This document shows positions 18,487 to 27,616 of a DNA stretch of 59,829 nucleotides, piece by piece (the first letter of the stretch is position 1; every line of letters begins with the position of its first letter). A program made the position numbers and the translations under genes. Location of the stretch: NCBI GenBank assembly GCA_003228095.2, contig QGNM01000006.1, forward strand, positions 1 to 59,829, given 5' to 3'. This stretch comes from Chloroflexota bacterium. Lineage in GTDB: Bacteria; Chloroflexota; Dehalococcoidia; Lucifugimonadales; UBA2962. Below the pieces are notes generated by a model. The model had not been told where the DNA came from and did not search any database. It saw nothing but the letters and a program-made list of their open reading frames with translations.

Positions 18487-19242
18487 TTAACCAGAATTAC
18501 TGTCTTTTGACATAAGTACTGAGGTCTCATATGTGAAATACGGTAAACACGGAACCATCCCTTTATAACGCTTTAGAGTTAGATCACTGGCTGCTAAAGC
18601 TTCTTGGTTTCGATCTCTTTTACTATCATCAAATAAAACGATCCCACCAGGTTTTAGTTTGGAAATCGCCACTTTTAAACATGCTGACTTACAGCGACCA
18701 TCTATTGCAATTAAATCAAATTGCGCATCTATATCGTTTATTGAATCAACATAATTTTTAAAACTTAATCCCCGATGGCCAGGTTTATTAGAAATATACT
18801 CTGCCTCAAACATGTCCACTGTGTTGTCAGGAGGAATAGTTATAAGTTTGACATTTTTATATTTAGTAATTAAATTTTTTGTAGTTTTCGCCCACTCAAT
18901 ATCATGCTCTAGGCTATAGACTTTTGCTGAGCGCTTTGCCAGCCATGCAGTACTTGCACCACTTCCCCACTCAAAAACCACTGCTTTACCGGACAAAGAA
19001 CTTAGGTGCCTCTCTAAATGATCAATTGCACCAAACGACCACCAAGGCAGATCAAGTTTCACTAAGTCAGCCGCATCAAATATTGAAAATAATGATCGTA
19101 TATATAGAATCCATCTGAAATGTGAGTACCGCTCTAAAACCCAAATGATTCCAATGAGCGTTAACAAAGATTTGAAAAATCTAACACCAAATACATATAA
19201 ACTGACAGAATAGCGGTCGATCCCATCAATTATTGCTTTCAT
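18487..19242 (-). CDS. membrane-anchored class I methyltransferase-like protein, tandem copy 2
   Basis: 251-residue paralogue of the preceding gene with the same layout: hydrophobic N-terminal segment (SLLTLIGIIWVLERY), motif I VFEWGSGASTAWLA, VYSLEHD, FDLIAIDGRCKSACL and GGIVLFDDSKR. The N-terminal halves are almost identical; the C-terminal tails differ (MVPCLPYFTYETSV here against MKSGVPFFPYETVV). Two divergent copies suggest related but different acceptor positions, or dosage. The ATG overlaps the stop of the LPG-synthase-like membrane gene by 4 bp. Confidence 0.78.
   Translation of the reverse strand: MKAIIDGIDRYSVSLYVFGVRFFKSLLTLIGIIWVLERYSHFRWILYIRSLFSIFDAADLVKLDLPWWSFGAIDHLERHLSSLSGKAVVFEWGSGASTAWLAKRSAKVYSLEHDIEWAKTTKNLITKYKNVKLITIPPDNTVDMFEAEYISNKPGHRGLSFKNYVDSINDIDAQFDLIAIDGRCKSACLKVAISKLKPGGIVLFDDSKRDRNQEALAASDLTLKRYKGMVPCLPYFTYETSVLMSKDSNSG
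19051..19155. repeat. second copy of the 105-bp patch (with 18210-18314)
   Basis: This is the partner of the near-identical segment in the neighbouring paralogue, in the same orientation and the same codon frame, within the second methyltransferase-like gene. Two mismatches were seen over 105 bp. Confidence 0.8.
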
Positions 19243-20291
19243 TTATTATCTATTCCTTTACCGATTATTTGTTTTTTTACACTCTGCAATGAATTCATCT
19301 TAATGAATGATAAGGCAGTAGTAGAAAAAAACAATACAAAAAGTTCTCCTAAAATCCACCAAACCCGGCCTAAAGCCGCCAATGCTACTGCAGCTCCGGT
19401 AGGCATCACTTGCTCCATTAATACGACTAACATAGCTTCCCGCACTCCTATTCCACCGGGAGCAAAAACTACCAACAATCCGACAGCCCAAGATAAAGTA
19501 AATGCACCCATCACAAATGGCATTTCAGCATATCCGATAGGATAAACAGATTTCGCTAACATAAAAAACCCTACGCCCATAATAATCCACCTGATAGTGT
19601 TAAAAATGATTAGCCATATTAACCATTTATATGTAAATCTTGTTGTATCAACGCCTCCAATTTTGTTACCTAGCCACCTAACAGGCATAGGATTAATAAA
19701 CAGGATCGCTAGTATAAAACCAATTGTTATAGCGGCGATATATAGTCCCCCATAATTGGCTGAGATGTTATCTATAAACGTCGCTACAGACTTACTTCCC
19801 GTAACATTCGTTAACGCAACGAGAGTAACTATTCCTGCAGTTACCAGAAGTAAAGAGATCTCAATTATGGTGCTTAAAAATGCCGTTCGCCGTGTAATCC
19901 CCTCCGAGGCTGACAACTCTAATCTGGCAACAAAATGAATGCCAAGGCCAGGTATGTATTTCCCCAATTGAGCTTTAGCCCAAATTTGAATTATTTTCAA
20001 TAAAGAAAACTGATCAGTCATGCTTCTTAAAATTAAAGACCAGCCGTAGGCGAAAAGCATGAAAGTTACAAATAAAATGGGGATTGAACCTACACTCCAT
20101 CCAACTTTAATGTTCCCGAAATAACCACCCAATTCAGGTAAAGACTCATTTATTTTTAAACCAATAAAAGTCAGCCCGGCAGCAGTAAATAGAATAGTTA
20201 AGATAAACTTAACCTCTTTCTTAGACACGAATTGTATTAGTTGTTGCGCCAATTTAATAAGTGTGATCTTTATACCGTCAATTTGAATCAA
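19239..20291 (-). CDS. LPG-synthase-type (UPF0104) integral membrane protein
   Basis: 350-residue protein with about eight hydrophobic helices and the family signature APGGIGVREAMLVVLM near the C-terminal third, plus LGKYIPGLGIHFVARLE. This is the lysylphosphatidylglycerol synthase transmembrane/AglD-like family. Some members flip lipids; others are linked to polyprenyl-phosphate sugar metabolism. It lacks the soluble GNAT-type aminoacyl transfer domain of MprF, so lysyl-PG synthesis is unlikely. It overlaps both neighbours (4 bp and 14 bp). Because no Wzx flippase is seen in the window, it is a candidate for moving a lipid-linked sugar; this is inference. Confidence 0.82.
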   Translation of the reverse strand: MIQIDGIKITLIKLAQQLIQFVSKKEVKFILTILFTAAGLTFIGLKINESLPELGGYFGNIKVGWSVGSIPILFVTFMLFAYGWSLILRSMTDQFSLLKIIQIWAKAQLGKYIPGLGIHFVARLELSASEGITRRTAFLSTIIEISLLLVTAGIVTLVALTNVTGSKSVATFIDNISANYGGLYIAAITIGFILAILFINPMPVRWLGNKIGGVDTTRFTYKWLIWLIIFNTIRWIIMGVGFFMLAKSVYPIGYAEMPFVMGAFTLSWAVGLLVVFAPGGIGVREAMLVVLMEQVMPTGAAVALAALGRVWWILGELFVLFFSTTALSFIKMNSLQSVKKQIIGKGIDNK

Positions 20292-22194
20292 TGATTTGTC
20301 CTTTTACATCACAAACCTTAATCTGATCATTTTCGTATATAACGTCCCATTTACTAGAACAAAGATGATGTAGTGATTCTTCCAGCCAAACTGCAGGTTC
20401 ATAATAAGTCCCGCCTTTAAAGTCAGGCCACAGAACTACGAAGTCAATATTCCTATCCTCTACCCTTGAAACTACATACTGAGGATCTTTCAACCTTTCA
20501 GTATTAAGTTCATTCTGGGCGATCAAAAAATACCTCTCATATACAAAGTTTAGGTAGTAACCACGGCCTTCATGTAACAACAACTTGCTGCTAGGCGGCA
20601 GGATCTCATTAAGATGAATATACTCTTCGTACCAATAAAATTTTAAATCGTCTTGTACAAGTCGATTTATTAAAAATTCCTGCTCAGTTTTGACACCAAG
20701 TGTTTCCAATACTGCATCGTAGTGAAACCGAAAATGAGTTCCTATACCGAAAAGAACCCATGTCAATAACAATAAACCGACAAATGTTTTAAAGGTGAAG
20801 CTCAATATACGGGGTAAATTAATATCAAGCCATAGCTTATACATTCCATAACCCCCCGCAACGGTAAGCAATGAAATTATGGGTATCAGCGACCTTAGTC
20901 TGGGGAACGAAAAATACCATATGGCGCACGATATCAGTGCTATCAAAACATATTTTCTTAATTGGTCATTTAAACCAGTAACAAACATGGCGGGTATGCT
21001 AGCAAGTATGAATGGTCCGTAAACGCCGCTACGAAAATTATGTGGATTAAAAGTTAAATCCCAAGGAGATGAGATTATCCATTGCAAAGAAGTGATTGAT
21101 CCACCCAGCACCCTTGACTCAGTGCCTGACAAATAAGCTGCAGAAGCCTGAGTAAAATCCTTGGCTCCAAAAACATCGAATAAAAACGGCCATACGGGAT
21201 TGCCAGTCATGACAAATGCTTTAATTAACCAAGGTAAAACCATAAGAAATGCGATCCCAGCTACTAACATACCTGAAGTTATTGCTCGAAAAGGATCAAT
21301 CTGTTTATCGCGCAGTCCGTAAATAATAATGCATACAGTAAGTGCGATGGCCCCATAAGCCCCAGTCAGTCGGGACCCAGCAGCAAAGAAACCTGCCAGA
21401 AGTCCAATCAATAGCAGCCACCTATCATTTTTAGTATCAAGCCACAGTTTGAGAGCCGTAAAACTCAAAAATAAGAACACTGAATTAGCTAAATCAGGAA
21501 CAGCTCTTGCAGAAAGCACAACCACGTCACTTGCACAATAAATTATGATTCCTATGGCAAGTGCTACTGTGAAAGGCATAAAGCGTCTGGCAAAATCAAT
21601 TACCGATAATATAAATATAACCCCCATCGCCCATTGAATGACTTGGCTTGCTGAGTCACTGCCCAGTGACATGCCCCACATTTGAAGCATCATAACCAAT
21701 TGTGGCTGTTGATGAGAAAAATTGGATGGAATATAAACAAAGCCTTGTTCTTTTAGGTAAGTGGATGCGTTGGCTACCCTGTAAATTAATTCATCCACAC
21801 CAGTAACTGGAGCTAGGGCCGCAAATAAATTCAGAATTGCTAGTACCGATATAAAAAATATAAGTAGGATATCTAAATGGCTCAGATTATAAAACCAAGA
21901 CTTTAACTGTTTAAAGCAACCTAAGTTAAAAGGAGAGAGTAGGAACCATGATAGGGATGCGGTAGCACTTAACACGGATCCCGCTAATATTAAGTTTAAA
22001 GTGGACAATTGTTGTCCCCATGCGAGACCGAATGGTACAAATGACACAGCTCCTAAACCTACGCCAGTGGCTAGTAAGGTGTGTTGTATCCCGTCCGATG
22101 CTCGCAACCGCGTCAGGTGTAAAACAACCAACCCTATCCCGCTTCCTATCAAAAGCAGAGCACCGACGATTAGTAGATTTAGAAAATTCTCCAT
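20278..22194 (-). CDS. GT-C type membrane glycosyltransferase, paralogue 2
   Basis: About 638 aa with a dozen or so hydrophobic helices and a soluble C-terminal domain. The first large loop has TGVDELIYRVANASTYLKEQG, with acidic residues as expected for lipid-phosphate-sugar binding in GT39/ArnT-like enzymes, followed by an HQQPQLV segment. The C-terminal part has RNIDFVVLWPD, matching the GVTHILL motif of paralogue 1 in position. ATG 22194 is preferred over TTG 22233 because it sits four bases after the stop of the small membrane ORF and gives an N terminus (MENFLNLLIVGALL) like that of its paralogues. It overlaps the LPG-type gene by 14 bp. Confidence 0.82.
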   Translation of the reverse strand: MENFLNLLIVGALLLIGSGIGLVVLHLTRLRASDGIQHTLLATGVGLGAVSFVPFGLAWGQQLSTLNLILAGSVLSATASLSWFLLSPFNLGCFKQLKSWFYNLSHLDILLIFFISVLAILNLFAALAPVTGVDELIYRVANASTYLKEQGFVYIPSNFSHQQPQLVMMLQMWGMSLGSDSASQVIQWAMGVIFILSVIDFARRFMPFTVALAIGIIIYCASDVVVLSARAVPDLANSVFLFLSFTALKLWLDTKNDRWLLLIGLLAGFFAAGSRLTGAYGAIALTVCIIIYGLRDKQIDPFRAITSGMLVAGIAFLMVLPWLIKAFVMTGNPVWPFLFDVFGAKDFTQASAAYLSGTESRVLGGSITSLQWIISSPWDLTFNPHNFRSGVYGPFILASIPAMFVTGLNDQLRKYVLIALISCAIWYFSFPRLRSLIPIISLLTVAGGYGMYKLWLDINLPRILSFTFKTFVGLLLLTWVLFGIGTHFRFHYDAVLETLGVKTEQEFLINRLVQDDLKFYWYEEYIHLNEILPPSSKLLLHEGRGYYLNFVYERYFLIAQNELNTERLKDPQYVVSRVEDRNIDFVVLWPDFKGGTYYEPAVWLEESLHHLCSSKWDVIYENDQIKVCDVKGQIIDSN

Positions 22195-22198
22195 CGAT

Positions 22199-22366
22199 CT
22201 AAAAGCCCGTAATGTATTCAAAGAGATTGGCAATTTGTATTCGCCTATTAATTAGGAGGTCAATAAAAAAATAAATATTGATCAATACGAACCAAACACA
22301 AGTAAAACTCAACAATAATGGCTTAGCGTTTATGTCTCTTTTTAATAATAGTTTTCTAATCATCAT
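22199..22366 (-). CDS. small single-pass membrane protein upstream of GT-C paralogue 2
   Basis: A 55-residue ORF whose ATG forms a classic ATGA overlap with the TGA of the preceding GT-C gene; an ATG six codons earlier is the alternative. The stop is four bases before the ATG of GT-C paralogue 2. It has a basic N terminus (IRKLLLKR), a Trp-led helix (VWFVLINIYFF, Trp25) and a tail ending YITGF. The helix closely parallels VWVVLIFAFYFF in the ORF at 24170-24328, with Trp at the same residue number. The family is unrecognised; the coupling and the resemblance support a real gene. Confidence 0.65.
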   Translation of the reverse strand: MMIRKLLLKRDINAKPLLLSFTCVWFVLINIYFFIDLLINRRIQIANLFEYITGF

Positions 22367-24162
22367 CGTAACTCGTACAAACATTGGTCGTTACTGCAAA
22401 TTAACTTCAGTAGAAATTCATTTTGGAAACCTTTACTAGTAAGCCACGCGAATTCATGCCCACGTTCATTAACAACGAAATCATTTATATAAACGTGAGT
22501 CACTCCATTTTGTTGCAATAATGCAACAAAATCATTCGCGTTACTCAGGTCATGAGGGGTTTGAGCGAAACTCAATAGAGGTCTATTTAAATAAAAACCA
22601 TTTGACGCCCCCGGGGATGCAATAACTGATTCTTCGTTTGTTAAGTCATTGGATGCCCGTATTATTTCCCAGCTAGGGTAACGACTAAAGTTTCCAAGGT
22701 TTCTTGTGAAGTATTCCCGATCGTCGATTATATTTAAAGACCTCTGCACTGTTTCTATAGATACAAAATTTATATGAGTCCAAGTTGCTGTAGCAACTGA
22801 CGATGCAAGCAACAGGAGTATGATAATAAAAAATCCTAATCTCGGACTTGAAATAGACAACCTATTTATGACATATCCGACTGTCAAAGACATTAATCCT
22901 AAAGCGGGAAGGATATGTCTTGCTCGCTGAACAACGAAAAATGAAATCAACAACACTACTAACCCGTATAAGTTAATGTGCCATATCTTAGTGTCTATAT
23001 TTCTTAACAAAATGACACACGGCAAAATTGATAAAAATATAGGCCCAATAGATTTGCCATTAGGACCTTCAATCGAATTAGAGTTTCCTAGCATCGACAT
23101 ATCCCATACATATATGAAGAATCCATAAAACCCACTTTCTCCAGCTAAACCTAAGCCTGAAAATCCTAGTGAGCTATCTATAACCACCGAGCGAACAACC
23201 CAGACTAAACCTGGCAATGCAAGCACAATGATAGATGAAAAACTAACCAACCATGTTTTTAATGGCACATTTTTATCTGAATATAATCTGTAAACCACTG
23301 CTATAGCTAACATAATCGCTGTAAAGGCAGTTGCATGTTTAGTTCCAAATGCAACACCCAAGAAAAAGCCGGTTATAATTAACCACCTCCAATCTCTCTG
23401 GTTTCTTCTAGTAAAGTACCATTGAGAAAATGTCATGATAGAAATTATCTCGAAAGCAGCCCATGCAAGATCCACTTTCACAGAAGCTGAAAGAACCGCC
23501 ACCGATGCCATTGAATACCAAATAAAAACGCCAATTAATGAAATCCTTGAAGTAAATAATTTGGTACCTATTGAATATAATCCTAAAGCAGCCAAAACTC
23601 CCATAACCCATACCGTCAAAAGTTGAGCCACAATCTGCCCTTTTAGTGAAAACCCTAGTACCGCTATCAATTGTCCGTTTGCGGGAAACAGGTTGGTATA
23701 TGCATAAGTTGCAGAAAATACTCTACCTTGCTTAGCAAAATCTCGTGCAACAAGTAGATATCCTGCCAATGAATCTCCATCCAATGTGGGGGCTAATGCA
23801 ACTAAAAGATACAGAATACTAAGTATCCCGATACCTAGCAAAATCAATTTGTCTAAAACTGATGAAGGGAGTAACTGAGAAACTCGTTGATCTTTGAAAA
23901 CCGGTTTATGTAATACAAAGCCCAAAATACCCAATATCGACATACAGACCACTGTAAGCCATCCCTGCAGAGTTGAGAAAGATCCTGTAAATCCACAAAT
24001 CATTTGTATGTAGATTAAGACTCCAACGCCCAGCCCTATCGACAGTACAAAATTAATAACTCGAGATTCAGTGCGCATACTTAAAGTGTTTATAATTAAA
24101 CGACCGGTAGCCCAAGCAGATACAATTACAGCGAAAGTGATAAATAGATCAAGTATGAACAT
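22363..24162 (-). CDS. GT-C type membrane glycosyltransferase, paralogue 3
   Basis: 599-residue multi-spanning protein with the same plan as the other two GT-C genes. The N-terminal helix MFILDLFITFAVIVSAWATGRL is followed by a first loop, TLDGDSLAGYLLVARDFAKQG, with acidic residues in the expected catalytic region, then many helices and a C-terminal domain with QNGVTHVYINDFVV. Likely donors are polyprenyl-phosphate sugars made by the GT2 enzymes at 16648 and 26699. The ATG is 7 bp after a small membrane ORF, and the stop overlaps the next small ORF, so translation is probably coupled through the whole block. Confidence 0.82.
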   Translation of the reverse strand: MFILDLFITFAVIVSAWATGRLIINTLSMRTESRVINFVLSIGLGVGVLIYIQMICGFTGSFSTLQGWLTVVCMSILGILGFVLHKPVFKDQRVSQLLPSSVLDKLILLGIGILSILYLLVALAPTLDGDSLAGYLLVARDFAKQGRVFSATYAYTNLFPANGQLIAVLGFSLKGQIVAQLLTVWVMGVLAALGLYSIGTKLFTSRISLIGVFIWYSMASVAVLSASVKVDLAWAAFEIISIMTFSQWYFTRRNQRDWRWLIITGFFLGVAFGTKHATAFTAIMLAIAVVYRLYSDKNVPLKTWLVSFSSIIVLALPGLVWVVRSVVIDSSLGFSGLGLAGESGFYGFFIYVWDMSMLGNSNSIEGPNGKSIGPIFLSILPCVILLRNIDTKIWHINLYGLVVLLISFFVVQRARHILPALGLMSLTVGYVINRLSISSPRLGFFIIILLLLASSVATATWTHINFVSIETVQRSLNIIDDREYFTRNLGNFSRYPSWEIIRASNDLTNEESVIASPGASNGFYLNRPLLSFAQTPHDLSNANDFVALLQQNGVTHVYINDFVVNERGHEFAWLTSKGFQNEFLLKLICSNDQCLYELR

Positions 24163-24169
24163 CTGGAGT

Positions 24170-24328
24170 CTAAACGCCTTTTAAAATATCCTTAAGTGTT
24201 GGCCAGATTTCTTCAAATTTATAGAAAAAATAAAAGGCGAAAATTAAAACGACCCATACTATGCCTAAAAAACTTGAAGTCCAGCTTTCTCTTAACAAGC
24301 TAAGGTGCCGCAGTTTCATATTTTTCAT
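24170..24328 (-). CDS. small single-pass membrane protein upstream of GT-C paralogue 3
   Basis: A 52-residue ORF fills the gap between a methyltransferase gene (13 bp before its ATG) and the GT-C gene (7 bp after its TAG). A second ATG lies three codons in. The N terminus is basic (MKNMKLRHLSLLRE), a single aromatic-rich helix starts at Trp25 (VWVVLIFAFYFFYKF), and the tail is EEIWPTLKDILKGV. It has the same size, topology and genomic position as the ORFs at 16503-16658 and 22199-22366. It leaves the operon with almost no noncoding sequence here. The family is unrecognised. Confidence 0.65.
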   Translation of the reverse strand: MKNMKLRHLSLLRESWTSSFLGIVWVVLIFAFYFFYKFEEIWPTLKDILKGV

Positions 24329-24341
24329 TCGCTGAACCGCT

Positions 24342-25022
24342 TCACTCTTTACGTGCTACAACTAATTGATTTGCCAAAATCATACCTAAACCGAAATATC
24401 TGATAATTCTTTCTATAAATATTTCTGCCGGAAATCCAATAGGAGAGAACATGAATTTACGAGATTCCAAAATTTCTAGTTTATTTTGCTCAACCAATTC
24501 GCAAATCGTATCAAGAGTAAAAGTATGATGATGCCCAGATTCCTTCAATAACCCTAATTTAGATGCAAGATGCTCCAGTTTGGGATCAGGTGTTGTAATA
24601 ATCAAAATGCCTCCCTTTCTAACAACACGATTACATTCGGAAACAAATCCCACAGGATCTGGTAAATGTTCTATTACGGCAGTGGCGACTATAGCATCTA
24701 CAGATTCATTGCCAAACGGCAATGAATTAGCGTCGCCTTGGATTTTCTGTATCTTATTAATGTTAGTTGTCATCAACAAAGATCTATTCATTTCTAATCC
24801 AATAAAACAAGTATCCCGCCAAATTTGATTTAGTTTGCCCAGCATCAAAGCATCTGCTGTACCGACATCCAGCACTTTACCAGGCATGCTAGTCAAATAT
24901 TTAGTGAAAGCTTTTGCTACTTCAGAGGTTCTTCGCTCAAGTCGGTACTTAAGAGCCCTACTTTTTAAACGTCCCTCATAGTAATCAACGTCATATACTC
25001 CAAAAGGTAATGGGTTAGTCAA
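24342..25022 (-). CDS. class I SAM-dependent methyltransferase
   Basis: 226-residue Methyltransf_11-type enzyme. VLDVGTADALMLGKL is motif I, FIGLEMNR the acidic end of strand 2, GDANSLPFGNESVDAIVATAVIEHLPDP motifs II and III, and RVVRKGGILIITTPDPK the post-motif. Small C-terminal hydrophobic segments (LGMILANQLVVA) may touch the membrane. In this operon the acceptor is probably a sugar or a lipid-linked intermediate. The start overlaps the upstream toroid protein gene by 4 bp (ATGA). Confidence 0.85.
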   Translation of the reverse strand: MTNPLPFGVYDVDYYEGRLKSRALKYRLERRTSEVAKAFTKYLTSMPGKVLDVGTADALMLGKLNQIWRDTCFIGLEMNRSLLMTTNINKIQKIQGDANSLPFGNESVDAIVATAVIEHLPDPVGFVSECNRVVRKGGILIITTPDPKLEHLASKLGLLKESGHHHTFTLDTICELVEQNKLEILESRKFMFSPIGFPAEIFIERIIRYFGLGMILANQLVVARKE

Positions 25023-26689
25023 ATTTTTATTTCTCGCTGCACTAATAGCGACCTTTCTGTATTTAATTTTTTCAGTTCATCTGCGCTAAGTTCTGTACTA
25101 CTATTTGATAGCTCATGAGGCTGGAAATATCGGCTTTGTGGCACATATCGCAGGTGATATTCGCCACCTAAATTTATATTAGTAATCGATATTGATTTTC
25201 GAGTTAAAGTAAATACGTCTCGAACAGTTATATGGGATGTTTCGAATAAAATTGATCTGGAAAAATTTAATGGAACATCAGACTTGTTTAATATAATCAG
25301 CTTCCTAATCCTGCCCTTAACAAAATGAGAGAGAGTTGGATTCCAACCTACTGCCACCATTATCAATCTAAAAATTAGTCCCTTAAATGGAGTAAATGTT
25401 TTTGGATTTGGAAGGTGTTTCGCTGTACCTTTAACACTCCATTCGTTAGAGTCAACAGATAATTTAAAACTTTGGTCTATCCACTGTGTCGTGAATTTCT
25501 CCCCATTCGATAAAACCCCGATGACTCCAGAATCGTTTAGCAAACATTCGCTTGAGACAACATTAAATATTTTTAACGTGCCACCTTTCGATAAATTGGA
25601 TATCGTATATTGATCGCCTATCCTGCAAGATACTATTCCTGCTTTCTTAAAAAATTGAGTGTGCTGTCTTTCATACGGCAAAGGCAATAAAGTTCCAGAT
25701 TTAGGAATATAATCCAGGTATGACTGCAGATATTCTGGAACTCTATAAACTAGATATCTGTCGGACATTACAGATGGCGGAACCATATTCCCTTGTCCGA
25801 TAGCTGATATGGCTTTCGCAGAAATCGACTGTGCAAGTTTAATTTCACCAGATAAAAGCTCGAATCCGTGCGGATACAAATGAATTGTGTTTCTACTACC
25901 TAAAATGCCTCCATAGGATCCATCTGGGTATAAAAAGTAAGAACAGGTTTCTACTGCTCCCGATAATACTTCAAGAATTTCAGGCCTAGGGTCATGAACA
26001 TATATTTTTGCAAGAAAAGATACTACTGCAGAAAGATAGCCGGGATCAGGACCATCATATTCTCTGCACCATCCTTCGTCAGGATGATAATAAGTTAAAA
26101 ATTTATCCCACAATTTACGATATATACCTTCTAGGTCTGTCCTGCCTAAAACTCTCATAACAGTATGAACTGCTAAACATGCCATCGCATGATGATTACC
26201 TAAATGATCTTCTTCTGATTCTCCCTTACCTATGAAAAATGCTGCCTTTATCAGAGCTCCTTCCACCCTCTCCTTAACGTCTTTTGGGATTTCATCTTTA
26301 ATTAAATTGAAAGCTTCCGCACAGGAATAAGTAGTGAAACCTGTAGGGCCAACCCATCCACGTTCATTCGGATAAAACTCATCGAAGCTTCCATCCTTAT
26401 GTTGGATTTTTGTCCAGTAATCTAATGCAGCAATCGTCCAGTTAAGCAAGTTCCTATTACCTTTATACTTACTATTTGGGAAATCATGTTTGTATACTAA
26501 AGCTAAAGCATGAACAGCAAACTGGCGCACAGCATCCGGAAAGTCGGATGTTTTTTCTAACCAATAATCTCTGTGGAATGAACCGTAGGTTGAAGAAAAT
26601 TGATTTCTATCTAAGTTTCCAAGCAGACGTGGTATCTGACCCATTGCAGCATTGGAGTATATGTCAGGAGAGATTATCTGTTTATTCAT
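25019..26689 (-). CDS. alpha/alpha-toroid, heparinase-related protein of unknown activity
   Basis: 556-residue protein without a clear signal peptide. The N-terminal 350 residues are helical, with repeated W/D/G motifs (DYWTKIQHKDGSFDEFYPNERGW, HLGNHHAMACLAV, DEGWCREYDGPDPGYLSAV). They resemble the toroid of polysaccharide lyases and heparinase II/III N-terminal regions. The C-terminal 200 residues look beta-rich (SISITNINLGGEYHLRYV), as in the lyase sandwich domain. The conserved His/Tyr and DGPDPGY cluster hint at a carbohydrate active site. It lies inside a biosynthetic operon next to a second heparinase-like gene, so it may edit or terminate chains, or act as an epimerase. The family call is tentative. 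Confidence 0.55.
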   Translation of the reverse strand: MNKQIISPDIYSNAAMGQIPRLLGNLDRNQFSSTYGSFHRDYWLEKTSDFPDAVRQFAVHALALVYKHDFPNSKYKGNRNLLNWTIAALDYWTKIQHKDGSFDEFYPNERGWVGPTGFTTYSCAEAFNLIKDEIPKDVKERVEGALIKAAFFIGKGESEEDHLGNHHAMACLAVHTVMRVLGRTDLEGIYRKLWDKFLTYYHPDEGWCREYDGPDPGYLSAVVSFLAKIYVHDPRPEILEVLSGAVETCSYFLYPDGSYGGILGSRNTIHLYPHGFELLSGEIKLAQSISAKAISAIGQGNMVPPSVMSDRYLVYRVPEYLQSYLDYIPKSGTLLPLPYERQHTQFFKKAGIVSCRIGDQYTISNLSKGGTLKIFNVVSSECLLNDSGVIGVLSNGEKFTTQWIDQSFKLSVDSNEWSVKGTAKHLPNPKTFTPFKGLIFRLIMVAVGWNPTLSHFVKGRIRKLIILNKSDVPLNFSRSILFETSHITVRDVFTLTRKSISITNINLGGEYHLRYVPQSRYFQPHELSNSSTELSADELKKLNTERSLLVQREIKI

Positions 26690-26698
26690 AATTGATAA

Positions 26699-27601
26699 TT
26701 AATTTTGCCTAGTTGTAGGTAATCGCTTATTAATCATCTCGGCTAGAAGTCCCATTACCGCAATTTGAATGCCCAAAACAACCAAAATAGTACTAGTAAC
26801 ATCAGCTAATTGACCCAACATAAACCGACTGATTAAAGCCCATCCTATTGCAATCAAAATACAAATAAAACTGACTGGCATAAAAAATTTCAAAGGTGCG
26901 AAATATAAACCCATTCTTAAAATTAGAGTCACAAAATTTATAGTGTCACTAAAAGGTCTAATTTTAGAATTACCTATTCTTGCCTCATAATCTATTGCCA
27001 TATAATCGACCCGAAAGCCATTAGTTAATAAAGCCAATGTTATTGTGGTTGTGAAAGAGAATCCATTCGGCAATATGCCTGAATATTGCTTTGCATGAGT
27101 CTTTTTAAAGATACGAAGGCCTGAATTTAAGTCAGGTATAGAAATGCCTGCAATTGATTCTGCTATTTTAGTTATAACAAACTTAGCTGGGCGCCGAATT
27201 AATGGTATTTTTACTATATCACCTGTCCTAGAACCTACAGCCATGTCAGCGCCATGTGAGACAAGGGAAAGAAGGTCCGGTATAACCTTCGAAGGGTATG
27301 TTCCATCCCCATCAGTAATACATATATGATCATACTTAGCAACTCGAATACCTGATTTAATAGCTGCTCCATAGCCTCGATTAAACTCATGTTCAACAAC
27401 TATAACTTCAGCTTTGTCAGCTATATCAGAAGTTCGGTCAGTTGAAGCATCATCAACAACAATTATTTCATATTTCAAACCTGATTGTTTTAAAGTTAGT
27501 TCGAGGTCGTGTATAACTGAAAGAATGCCTCCTTCTTCATTAAAGCAAGGAATTATCACCGATATCTCTTCGATTGGATAAACTTTATTCTTAATTTTCA
27601 T
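26699..27601 (-). CDS. GT2 family polyprenyl-phosphate glycosyltransferase with membrane tail
   Basis: 300-residue GT-A enzyme with VIIPCFNEEGG, VVDDASTDRTSDIA, the EFNRGYGAAIKSGI loop, CITDGDGTYPSKV (DGD-type metal motif) and a C-terminal pair of hydrophobic helices (about 236-256 and 265-285). This fits dolichyl/undecaprenyl-phosphate glucose or mannose synthases. With the GT2 enzyme at 16648 it gives two lipid-phosphate-sugar makers for three GT-C transferases. It lies 9 bp from the toroid protein gene and 15 bp from the GT4 gene, in the same operon. Confidence 0.9.
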   Translation of the reverse strand: MKIKNKVYPIEEISVIIPCFNEEGGILSVIHDLELTLKQSGLKYEIIVVDDASTDRTSDIADKAEVIVVEHEFNRGYGAAIKSGIRVAKYDHICITDGDGTYPSKVIPDLLSLVSHGADMAVGSRTGDIVKIPLIRRPAKFVITKIAESIAGISIPDLNSGLRIFKKTHAKQYSGILPNGFSFTTTITLALLTNGFRVDYMAIDYEARIGNSKIRPFSDTINFVTLILRMGLYFAPLKFFMPVSFICILIAIGWALISRFMLGQLADVTSTILVVLGIQIAVMGLLAEMINKRLPTTRQN

Positions 27602-27616
27602 TTGTTCAGAACACTT

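Noticed and set aside
19239-20291. MprF lysylphosphatidylglycerol synthase
   Set aside because: Only the membrane domain is present; the aminoacyl-transfer GNAT-type domain needed for lysyl-PG synthesis is missing.
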